DNA from: an uncultured bacterium
GTDB lineage: Bacteria; Pseudomonadota; Alphaproteobacteria; CAISDR01
Length of the DNA stretch: 6,367 nucleotides
Direction: 5' to 3'
Assembly (NCBI GenBank): GCA_903884125.1
Contig: CAISDR010000179.1
Location: forward strand, 1-6,367
Below are positions 1 through 5,883 of the stretch, piece after piece. The notes under the pieces are model-generated. The model saw only the letters and a program-made list of their open reading frames with translations. It ran no database searches and was not told the origin of the DNA. A program made the translations under genes and the position numbers. How positions within the stretch are numbered: position 1 is the first letter of the stretch; each line of letters starts with the position of its first letter.

Positions 1-702
1 GGTTTTGACCGCCTGCGCCATTTCAGCAGGCGACATGTTGTCCAGAAGGATGGCATGCGCACCCGCTGCCAGCGCTTCGGCCAATTGTGACAGATTATCG
101 ACCTCGATCTCAATCTTGACCATGTGCCCCACTTTCGCAAAAGCACGTTCAAGGGCCGGGGTGATTCCCCCAGCAGCAGCAATGTGATTGTCCTTGATCA
201 GCACGGCATCGTCGAGGCCAAATCGGTGATTGAAACCACCCCCTGCACGCACGGCATATTTTTCCAGTGCGCGCAGGCCCGGTGTGGTCTTGCGTGTGTC
301 GCAGATACGCGCAGCCGTGCCCCTGACCGCGTCAACCAGTGCGGCGGTCGCTGTGGCAATGCCGGATAAATGACCAAGAAAATTCAACGCCGTGCGTTCG
401 CCCGATAATATGGCGCGTGCTGGTCCGTTAATTTCTGCAATGACCTGACCGGGATCAACCTTTGCACCATCTTTAACGTGCGGCGTCACCTGAACATGCC
501 GGTCAAGTTGGCTAAATGTTTCAACGACCAGATCAAGTCCCGCAACCGTGCCTGCCTTGCGGGCAGCGATCACCGCACGCAGCCGGTCGGTTGATGGGAT
601 CACGGCATTGGTGGTCAGATCACCGGCACGACCCAGATCTTCCAGCAATGCACGACTGACCGCTTCGGCAACAATGATGGGGGGCAGTGCAGCAAGTGTC
701 AT
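1..702 (-). CDS. nadC: Nicotinate-nucleotide pyrophosphorylase (quinolinate phosphoribosyltransferase), C-terminus outside window
   Basis: This enzyme converts quinolinate and PRPP to nicotinate mononucleotide, CO2 and pyrophosphate, the last step of the de novo branch before NAD assembly; it is cytosolic. Reading the minus strand from the ATG at 702 gives 234 codons with no stop before the window edge; the family is usually about 280 to 290 residues, so some 50 residues are missing. Family motifs are clear: SGERTALNF (100-108), DTRKTTPGLR (135-144, the phosphoribosyl and carboxylate contact region), EKYAVRAGGGFNHR (147-160), KDNH (170-173), EVDN (200-203) and LLDNMSP (219-225). The N-terminal sandwich domain covers about residues 1-115 and the barrel follows. 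The ATG lies only 2 nt after the nadB stop, with a G-rich stretch inside the end of nadB as a possible ribosome binding site, so it is co-transcribed and probably coupled. Identification is secure. Confidence 0.96.
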   Translation of the reverse strand, partial: MTLAALPPIIVAEAVSRALLEDLGRAGDLTTNAVIPSTDRLRAVIAARKAGTVAGLDLVVETFSQLDRHVQVTPHVKDGAKVDPGQVIAEINGPARAILSGERTALNFLGHLSGIATATAALVDAVRGTAARICDTRKTTPGLRALEKYAVRAGGGFNHRFGLDDAVLIKDNHIAAAGGITPALERAFAKVGHMVKIEIEVDNLSQLAEALAAGAHAILLDNMSPAEMAQAVKT

Positions 703-704
703 GT

Positions 705-2261
705 TCAGGCCCCCATTGCCCGGCGTGTTGCATGTCGGGCTGGCGTAACATCCGCCAGAGTCAGGAACCGACGTTGGGCAAGTGCGGCGGTTTGCGGGAA
801 ATCGCTGCGGGCATGGGCACCACGGCTTTCGCGCCGCATCAAGGCTGCACCCAGCACCAGTCGCATGGCAGCAAGGCGGTTGGCCAATGCCGCGTTCGGT
901 GACATTGCGGTCTCAACTTCATCGATGGCATCAAGGGCTGACTGCATGCCGCTGGCATCGCGCAGGCCACCGGCACCCGCACTCATGATTGCGCGCAGGC
1001 GCGAGGCACAGACGGGATCAATCGGCCCGCCGGGCAGTGCAGATACCGCGCCGATCCGCGACCTGATTTTACTGAAGTCACGAATGGAAGCGGCGGCTGC
1101 ATCGGCGGTGGTCAGTGTTTCAAGCAGCGAGTTGGATGCCAGCCGGTTGGCACCATGTACGCCGGTTGCCGCCACTTCCCCAGCAGCCCAAAGGCCGGTA
1201 ACGCTGGTTGCGCATTGTGCATCAACGGCAAGGCCACCCATGTGATAATGGGCTGCCGGTGCCACGGGCAGCGGGGCGATACGCGCATCAATGCCTGCTT
1301 CCATCGCCGAATGAAAAATCGTTGGAAAGCGGGTTTCGATGCTGCTGCCCAGAACCTGACGTGTATCCAGAAAAACTTTGCGACCTTGTGCGATTTCCGA
1401 CCAGATGGCGCGTGCAACCACATCGCGCGGTGCCAGTTCGCCATCTGCATGATGATCAAAACAGAACCGGCTACCCTGATCATTGATCAGCCATGCGCCT
1501 TCGCCGCGCAATGCTTCGGATGCAAGCGGGGCAGGGTCGCGGGCGACGTCAAGAGCGGTCGGGTGAAACTGCACGAATTCCGGATCGGCAACCATTGCAC
1601 CGGCGCGTGCGGCCATGCCCAGACCTTCGCCTGCGGAATCAGGTGGATTTGTAGTGACGCGGTATAGCGCGCCGATACCGCCCGTGGCCAGCAGGATGCA
1701 TGGCGCGCTGATCAGAAATTGCTGTTTCTGGCGGCGTGCGATCAGACCGGCAATGCGGCCATCGGTAACGACAAGACTTTCGGCGATCATCCCGGACAAT
1801 AAATTGACGCCGGGCTGGCTGGCAGCGATCGGGGCCAGTTTGCGCATGATCTGCGCGCCGGTCTGATCACCGCCTGCATGAACAATGCGGCGTCTGTTGT
1901 GAGCCGCCTCCTGCCCCAAAGCCAATGCACCGGTCTGGTCACGGTCGAATGGTACGCCGATTTCAGCCAGATGCCGGACCAGTGCCGGGCCATTGGTGAC
2001 CAGTTGCAGGGCGGCTGCCTGATCCACCAGTCCCGCACCCGCCCGGATGGTATCGGCCAGATGCAGCGCAGGTGAATCGTCTGCCCCGAGTGCTGCGGCA
2101 ATGCCACCCTGTGCATAGGCACTTGATCCTTCATCACCGGTCGCGCGCGTGGCAATCCAGGTGACATTCAGCCCCAGCAGCCGATGGGCGGCAAAGGCAC
2201 CGGCCAGACCGGCACCAATGACGATGACATCGCCACCATCTATCCGCTCTATCGCGTTCAT
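705..2261 (-). CDS. nadB: L-aspartate oxidase
   Basis: This FAD enzyme oxidises L-aspartate to iminoaspartate, the first step of de novo NAD synthesis, and passes the unstable product to NadA. It has 518 residues, slightly shorter than the roughly 540 of E. coli NadB, and looks complete. Seen in order: dinucleotide-binding GAGLAG (16-21), the flavin motif SSAYAQGGIAAAL (46-58), GQEAAHNRRRIVHAGG (116-131), FHPTAL (232-237), LASEALRGEGA (246-256), APRDVVARAI (277-286), HYHMGG (338-343), the C-terminal FAD motif GLWAAGEVAATGVHGANRL (356-374) and RRESRGAHARSDFP (476-489), which marks the fumarate reductase/NadB family. E118, H233, R280 and R373 sit where catalytic or substrate residues are expected from E. 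coli NadB (position mapping is by motif, not alignment). It starts 27 nt after the nadA stop, with a weak GAGA ribosome binding site, and ends 2 nt before nadC. Confidence 0.97.
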   Translation of the reverse strand: MNAIERIDGGDVIVIGAGLAGAFAAHRLLGLNVTWIATRATGDEGSSAYAQGGIAAALGADDSPALHLADTIRAGAGLVDQAAALQLVTNGPALVRHLAEIGVPFDRDQTGALALGQEAAHNRRRIVHAGGDQTGAQIMRKLAPIAASQPGVNLLSGMIAESLVVTDGRIAGLIARRQKQQFLISAPCILLATGGIGALYRVTTNPPDSAGEGLGMAARAGAMVADPEFVQFHPTALDVARDPAPLASEALRGEGAWLINDQGSRFCFDHHADGELAPRDVVARAIWSEIAQGRKVFLDTRQVLGSSIETRFPTIFHSAMEAGIDARIAPLPVAPAAHYHMGGLAVDAQCATSVTGLWAAGEVAATGVHGANRLASNSLLETLTTADAAAASIRDFSKIRSRIGAVSALPGGPIDPVCASRLRAIMSAGAGGLRDASGMQSALDAIDEVETAMSPNAALANRLAAMRLVLGAALMRRESRGAHARSDFPQTAALAQRRFLTLADVTPARHATRRAMGA

Positions 2262-2288
2262 CAGGTTCTCAATTCTGAAATACAGGGG

Positions 2289-3330
2289 CTATTTCGCACC
2301 AACTGCCAGCATTCGTTCGATGGGTACGACCGCACGCGCTGCAATATCCGCCGGTATCAGCACTTCATGGGTGCGGGTCTCCATGCTGCGCAGGATTTTC
2401 GGCAAAGTGATGCGCCGCATATGCGGACACAGATTACAGGGGCGAATGAATTCAACGTCGGGTACTTCGGCGGCAACATTGTCGCTCATCGAACATTCCG
2501 TCACCATCACGACACGCGGCGGGCGTTTGGTTTTGGTATAGGAAATCATGGCCGCTGTTGATCCGGCGAAATCGGCTTCCGCTACGACTTCGGGTGGGCA
2601 TTCCGGATGCGCCAGCACGATGATTCCGGGATGATCAGCGCGGAACTGCCGAATCTCTGCGGCTGAAAAACGCTCGTGCACTTCGCATTGACCGGCCCAG
2701 GAAATAATCTGGACACTGGTCTGATTGGCGACATTGGCGGCCAGATACTGGTCGGGCAAAAACAGCACGCGATCCACGCCCAGGCTTTCGACAATCTCAA
2801 CCGCATTTGACGATGTGCAGCAGATATCGCTTTCAGCTTTCACGTCCGCCGATGTGTTGACATAGGTGACAACCGGCACGCCGGGATATTTCTGTTTCAG
2901 CAATCGGACGTCAGCCCCCCGTGATCGAGGATGCCAGCGAGCATCCTGCATCCATATCCGGAATCAGAACGGTCTTTTCCGGGGCGAGCAGTTTTGATGT
3001 CTCGGCCATGAAATGGACGCCACATTGAATGATGATCCTGGCTGATGTTTTTGCCGCCTCGCGCGCGAGCTGCAGACTGTCGCCCACAATATCGGCGACA
3101 CCATGAAAGATTTCAGGCGTCTGGTAATTATGCGCCAGGATGACAGCATCAAGCTCGCGTTTCAGCTGGTTGATGCGATGAATGTAGGGTGCATGGAAAG
3201 GCCATTCCACCTCCGGTACCACGCGCGCCATTCGCGCGTAAATCGGGGCGGTGGCGTCGGCCACTTCGCGGGTATAGGCCAACCCCTCGCCATCGATCTT
3301 GCGGGACAATACATTCTGCAGCGCGACCAT
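2289..3330 (-). pseudogene. nadA: Quinolinate synthase NadA, interrupted by a single-base frameshift
   Basis: NadA is the [4Fe-4S] enzyme that condenses iminoaspartate with dihydroxyacetone phosphate to quinolinate. Two reading frames together make one full protein. The N-terminal part, from ATG 3330, runs 139 codons to a TGA at 2913-2911 and ends SLASSITGG; the C-terminal part continues in the next frame as GADVRLLKQKYPGVPVVTY. Skipping one G in the G6 run at 2920-2915 gives a continuous 346-residue product of normal family length. Joined numbering shows AHNYQ (66-70), IQCGVHFMAETSKLL (101-115, first cluster cysteine C103), IPDMDAGCSLA (123-133), VNTSADVKA (157-165), CCTSSNA (170-176), SWAGQCEVHERF (second cysteine C215), HPEC (241-244), VTECSMS and RPCNLCPHM (C298, C301). 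All cluster cysteines and substrate motifs survive, so the break is recent, an assembly or sequencing indel, or recoded. It is the first gene of the operon. The start at 3330 is the first Met after an in-frame TGA, with a weak GTGAG ribosome binding site. Confidence 0.92.
2911..2920 (-). other. Frameshift site in nadA: G6 homopolymer followed by GGC TGA C context
   Basis: On the minus strand the zero frame reads ACG GGG GGC TGA C, and the conserved continuation reads GCT GAC GTC (Ala-Asp-Val). One G fewer in the run restores the full NadA frame. A homopolymer of six is a classical place for a sequencing or replication slip. Confidence 0.9.
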
Positions 3331-3337
3331 AACCGTC

Positions 3338-3349
3338 TCACTTTCTCAT
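3338..3349 (-). other. Three-codon upstream ORF just before nadA
   Basis: ATG AGA AAG TGA lies on the nadA leader, ending 7 nt before the nadA ATG. The octamer CGGTTATG occurs at both this ATG and the nadA ATG, 19 nt apart. Whether it is translated is unknown: I see no ribosome binding site of its own. Confidence 0.3.
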
Positions 3350-3356
3350 AACCGGG

Positions 3357-3371
3357 GCGGGTTTTCCCCGC
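3357..3371 (-). repeat. GC-rich hairpin in the nadA leader
   Basis: On the mRNA strand this reads GCGGG-GAAAA-CCCGC, a 5-bp all-GC stem with an A-rich loop, about 27 nt upstream of the nadA start. It has no U-tract after it, so it is not an intrinsic terminator. It could affect translation start or leader stability (inference). Confidence 0.5.
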
Positions 3372-3377
3372 TTCAGG

Positions 3378-3468
3378 TCCCGGATGAATCCCGGCCTGTG
3401 CTGGCGCACGCTGCCGGGACTGGCGTCATTTCTTCCTGTCCATTCGTTCTTGCCTCAAACCGGGACTG
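3378..3468 (-). repeat. Four copies of a CCGGGA element, two in each orientation, in the nadA leader
   Basis: Plus-strand CCGGGACTG occurs at 3414-3422 and 3460-3468, and the reverse-orientation GTCCCGG or TCCCGG at 3378-3384 and 3389-3394. In the nadA transcript each of the two upstream GTCCCGG copies could pair with either downstream CCGGGA copy, giving mutually exclusive stems of 6 to 7 bp. This is seen directly; a role in regulation is inference. Confidence 0.5.
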
Positions 3469-3476
3469 CCAAGTAT

Positions 3477-3497
3477 TTATGCTCAGCCCGAGTATAA
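3477..3497. promoter_or_regulatory. Operator-like palindrome 1 (nadA-proximal)
   Basis: TTATGCTC-AGCCC-GAGTATAA is a 21-bp inverted repeat with one mismatched pair out of eight. It lies just downstream of the predicted nadA transcription start and contains TATACT, a possible second -10 box, on the minus strand. A near copy lies 31 bp away. Symmetry, duplication and position indicate a binding site for a dimeric repressor. An NAD-responsive regulator (NadQ or NrtR class, both known to control NAD genes in proteobacteria) is the likely ligand by context, but I cannot confirm the motif against a database. Confidence 0.6.
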
Positions 3498-3506
3498 GGG
3501 ATGGGA

Positions 3507-3535
3507 GTTATGCTACAAATGAGCATTAGTGTCAA
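3507..3535 (-). promoter_or_regulatory. Predicted sigma-70 promoter of nadABC
   Basis: On the minus strand a perfect TTGACA (3535-3530) is followed after 17 bp by CATAAC (3512-3507), a 4 of 6 match to TATAAT. Transcription would start near 3500, leaving a leader of about 170 nt before the nadA ATG. Palindrome 2 fills the spacer between the boxes, and palindrome 1 covers the start-downstream region, which is a typical repression layout. A weaker alternative -10 is TATACT at 3496-3491. Confidence 0.6.
3508..3528. promoter_or_regulatory. Operator-like palindrome 2 (promoter spacer)
   Basis: TTATGCTA-CAAAT-GAGCATTA has the same layout as palindrome 1, with six of eight positions paired and the same 5-bp centre. 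It lies between the -35 and -10 boxes and overlaps the latter. The start-to-start distance to palindrome 1 is 31 bp, close to three helical turns, so two repressor dimers would sit on the same DNA face. Confidence 0.6.
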
Positions 3536-3570
3536 GAAAGATTCAAAATAGCGGCATTAGGGCGCATTAA

Positions 3571-3646
3571 GCCCCGATTTTACAAAATCCGCTGATTCGA
3601 AAGCGCTTTTCGCGATATTCGGGGCTGATCTGTCAAGGAAATCAGC
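3571..3646. repeat. Cluster of inverted repeats in the intergenic region
   Basis: Four symmetrical elements lie in 76 bp. GCCCCGA (3571-3577) pairs with TCGGGGC (3619-3625), enclosing GATTTT-AC-AAAATC (3576-3589, sharing its first two bases) and the perfect palindrome AAAGCGCTTT (3600-3609). GCTGAT (3624-3629) pairs with ATCAGC (3641-3646) across 11 nt, ending just before the AAGGAA at 3650. No U-tract suits an intrinsic terminator. Role unknown; operators or a structured leader for a rightward transcript are possible. Confidence 0.45.
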
Positions 3647-3649
3647 AAT

Positions 3650-3792
3650 AAGGAAAATTTTTTATGGCGGGTTTACCGGATGCGACCCAGGTCACTAGCC
3701 GCCAGCGCATTCCCCACATAGATTGCGATTATGGCTTTAGTTCCGCTCACCGCCGGGTGCATCACCATCGCCGCCATGGCTTTTGGCCATAG
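3650..3792 (+). other. Strong ribosome binding site followed by a 42-codon open frame overlapping the transglycosylase gene
   Basis: AAGGAA (3650-3655) lies about 8 nt before an ATG at 3664, the best translation start signal in the intergenic region. The frame reads MAGLPDATQVTSRQRIPHID and continues, rich in His and Arg, to TAG at 3790-3792. It looks like no known protein and is not the frame of the transglycosylase domain, which it overlaps by about 60 bp. It may be an upstream peptide, or the true start of the next gene displaced by an indel. Confidence 0.3.
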
Positions 3793-4174
3793 CGAGGGGT
3801 CCATGCGTGCCCTGCTCAAAGTCGAAGGTGGGCGGGTGGGCGAGGTGTCAGCGAACAAGGATGGCAGTGTTGATATAGGCCCGTTTCAGATCAACGACCG
3901 ACATGTTCCCATGTTTCAGAAGATCCTTCATGCGGACCGCATCCAGACCCTAAATCGGCTGCGTGATGACGGCTGCTTTAATGCACTGGCAGCAGGTTAT
4001 CTGCTGAAACTGAAGACACTGGCGGCTGAAGGTGACCGGTTGAAGGGCATGGGGCTTTATCATTCGGGCAGCCCAAACCTGATGAAGGAATATCAGGACC
4101 GACTGCAAAGGGCGTTTGAAACGCCGTCGGGGGCTACTGATCCGATGCGGCTGCCCACCCAGACGCCTGATTAA
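3731..4174 (+). CDS. Small lytic transglycosylase (SLT/lysozyme-like fold) protein, start uncertain
   Basis: Predicted to cleave peptidoglycan glycan strands in the periplasm. The 147-residue frame matches the lysozyme-like transglycosylase pattern: helix AAMAFGHSEGSMRALLKVEGG (14-34) with E32 as likely catalytic acid, NKDGSVDIGPFQIND (42-56) with the diagnostic GxxQIN, C81 and NALAAGYLL (84-92), GMGLYHSGSP (106-115) and Y121. It resembles the short VirB1/TrbN/BfpH-type enzymes, but no secretion or conjugation gene is nearby. The start is doubtful: ATG 3731 has no ribosome binding site and leaves no proper signal peptide. In the same frame upstream, ATG 3680 gives MRPRSLAASAFPT, then TAG (3719-3721), then IAIMALVPLTAGC, which together would make a good signal sequence with a lipobox-like end. 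The gene may therefore be broken at its N-terminus or misread. Its stop shares bases with the convergent gene. The domain call is firm; gene activity is not. Confidence 0.75.
   Translation: MALVPLTAGCITIAAMAFGHSEGSMRALLKVEGGRVGEVSANKDGSVDIGPFQINDRHVPMFQKILHADRIQTLNRLRDDGCFNALAAGYLLKLKTLAAEGDRLKGMGLYHSGSPNLMKEYQDRLQRAFETPSGATDPMRLPTQTPD
4171..4174. other. Convergent stop codons sharing TTAA
   Basis: The plus-strand TAA at 4172-4174 and the minus-strand TAA at 4173-4171 overlap within the palindrome TTAA. No hairpin plus T-run terminator fits between the genes, so termination must occur inside the opposing gene or by Rho. Confidence 0.9.
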
Positions 4175-5883
4175 TGTTCGGCGACCTGTGGTGCCTGTCG
4201 GGTGAACATCCGGCGGTCCTTGACCACGGCCAGAACGACACCCGTGCGTTCAACCTTGGCGATCTCCTGCCCTTGCAGGGTCTTGTCACAACCTGATTGC
4301 GTCAGGGCCAGGAAAAAGTCCGCAACTCGGCCATCTTCGACCACGCGGAAATTCCGTGACAGGAAATAACCACCCGACAGAGGATAGCCGCATACCTTGA
4401 CCAGATAGGGCCCCCGCGCACGGGTGACGGCAGCCCCTTCGGACTTTACCTTGTCATTGAGCAGTTCAGCTGCCTCAGCCAGCGAATTGCCCCAGTAATC
4501 CAGTTCGAAATGGCCCTGGGCACCTTTGGTGCCGCCAACCAGAGAATTATAGGACACATATTCGCTGGGATGCAGGTCGGCCATGCGTATGCCCTGAACG
4601 CCGACCGATCCGATAAACAATATGGCCATCGCCACGCCGTAACGCATGCCGGTGCGTTCCAGACTGCGCCAGATCCGGTCGAGTCCCCAGGCTGCAATAA
4701 TTGCCAGCGGCGGGATCACAAACAGAAAGTGCCGCAAGGTGTGATAGGCGTTGGGCCGGAAGGCAATGAAATAGACCAGCGGAAAGGCCGCCGCCAGAAT
4801 GACCAGCCCGAAACCGCCAATGCGCGGGAACTGGCGCATTGGCCAAAGGCGGTTATTGGACCAGATCCCGCTTTTCCATTGCCGGACGGCAAACAGGCTG
4901 ACGGCCATTGCCAGTCCGATCAGAAATGCCTCGGGCAGTTGAATAGCCAGGAACAGGGGCAGATAGGTCCATGGCAGGTGCAGGGCGGACACCCATTGGC
5001 CGTCAACCTGAACCATGCCTTCCCAGCCGAAATGGGAAAAAGTCCAAAGTGCCTTGAGTGGATTTAAGGGTTCCAGCACCCCCCACGGCCAGCCAAGGCC
5101 CATGACCAGATAAGCAATGATCACGGCCGGCAGAATCCGCAGGCCAGCGAACCAGACGCTGGATAATCCCAGATGCCAGTCACGCAGACGCCGGACGCGG
5201 CTCAGACCAAAGACCAGAATTCCGCAGCCAAGATAAAAGAACGCAACCAGTGCACCGATCCGGGTTGCCAGTGTCATCCCGAGCACCAGCCCCAGCGCGC
5301 AGATACTGGCGGGCGACGGCCGGGGCATAGCCTCGACCACGCGCACGATCCAGTACAATGACCAGATCATGCCGCAGGCAAATGGCACGTCCTTTGGATT
5401 GAAAAACATGTGCCCGTAATAAACCGGGGTCATGGCAATCAGGGCCAGCGCGAGAAGCCCGGCGCGCGGTCCGGCCACATGACGGGCCAGCCGCCAGGTG
5501 CCAGCCATACCCAGCACACCAACGGCCCCGCCAAGCAGATGGCGGGTTTCATATTCGCCGAAGGGCGAGATCAGGTTGGCTATAGCCGCAACCAGATCGA
5601 AAAGACCGCCATAGAGATAAAGGTTTGAATAATGCAGGGCCGATGTATCGGCAAAGCCCGAGACGTATAGGCTCAGCAGCTTTTTGCCATAGATATTCTG
5701 CCATTCCTCGTCCCAGATGATCCCATAGTCGCGGAAGGTCAAAGCCACGACCAGTACCAGCCCGCAAAGGAAAAGCGCGGACACCTGATCGAAAATGTCC
5801 AAGGATTCAGAGCGGCTTACCCAGCCAGCAGGCGCAATTGCAGCCACCCGCGCGCGCGGCGGACGAAGATCCGACAATGCCAT
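4171..5883 (-). CDS. GT-C fold membrane glycosyltransferase, family 39-like (PMT/ArnT superfamily)
   Basis: Likely transfers a sugar from a polyprenyl-phosphate carrier to a periplasmic acceptor. It has 570 residues: a cytoplasmic N-tail to about 32, roughly 11 to 12 hydrophobic helices between 33 and 430, and a soluble C-terminal part (about 435-570). GT-C hallmarks seen are the acidic first-loop motif IIWDEEWQN (55-63), FFNPKDVPFA (160-169) in the second loop, TRIGA (207-211) and RHFLF (384-388). The segment HPSEYVSYNSLVGGTKGAQG (438-457) followed by FELDYWGNS recurs in bacterial members of this group. The start at 5883 has a good AGGTGG ribosome binding site 9 nt upstream and overlaps the preceding stop as TGATG, so it is coupled to the GtrB-like gene. 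Candidate acceptors are LPS/O-antigen, lipid A or a protein; the sequence alone does not decide. The acceptor and sugar are unknown, but the superfamily is clear. Confidence 0.87.
   Translation of the reverse strand: MALSDLRPPRARVAAIAPAGWVSRSESLDIFDQVSALFLCGLVLVVALTFRDYGIIWDEEWQNIYGKKLLSLYVSGFADTSALHYSNLYLYGGLFDLVAAIANLISPFGEYETRHLLGGAVGVLGMAGTWRLARHVAGPRAGLLALALIAMTPVYYGHMFFNPKDVPFACGMIWSLYWIVRVVEAMPRPSPASICALGLVLGMTLATRIGALVAFFYLGCGILVFGLSRVRRLRDWHLGLSSVWFAGLRILPAVIIAYLVMGLGWPWGVLEPLNPLKALWTFSHFGWEGMVQVDGQWVSALHLPWTYLPLFLAIQLPEAFLIGLAMAVSLFAVRQWKSGIWSNNRLWPMRQFPRIGGFGLVILAAAFPLVYFIAFRPNAYHTLRHFLFVIPPLAIIAAWGLDRIWRSLERTGMRYGVAMAILFIGSVGVQGIRMADLHPSEYVSYNSLVGGTKGAQGHFELDYWGNSLAEAAELLNDKVKSEGAAVTRARGPYLVKVCGYPLSGGYFLSRNFRVVEDGRVADFFLALTQSGCDKTLQGQEIAKVERTGVVLAVVKDRRMFTRQAPQVAEH

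Noticed and set aside
1112..1667. Long open frames on both strands inside nadB, such as plus 1155-1667 and minus 1112-1483
   Set aside because: They are alternative frames of a clearly recognised, fully conserved nadB; their translations match no family and they lack ribosome binding sites.
2289..2951. Treating the downstream nadA frame as a separate gene starting at the Met at 2951
   Set aside because: Its first 12 residues are the out-of-frame reading of conserved NadA sequence; homology begins only after the G run.
3357..3371. Intrinsic terminator or attenuator in the nadA leader
   Set aside because: The hairpin is followed by CCGG rather than a U-tract on the transcribed strand, and the plus-strand T-run is only the loop.
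3331..3500. NAD-binding riboswitch upstream of nadA
   Set aside because: The known NAD riboswitch classes are described from other phyla, and I cannot match their conserved core here; only generic GC stems are visible.
3673..3858. Minus-strand 61-codon frame opposite the transglycosylase start
   Set aside because: It is antisense to the SLT domain and intergenic region, with no ribosome binding site and no recognisable protein features.
4510..5067. Plus-strand open frame of 185 codons
   Set aside because: It lies wholly antisense to the GT-C gene, and its Gln/Pro/His-rich product is typical of a shadow frame of a GC-rich membrane protein gene.
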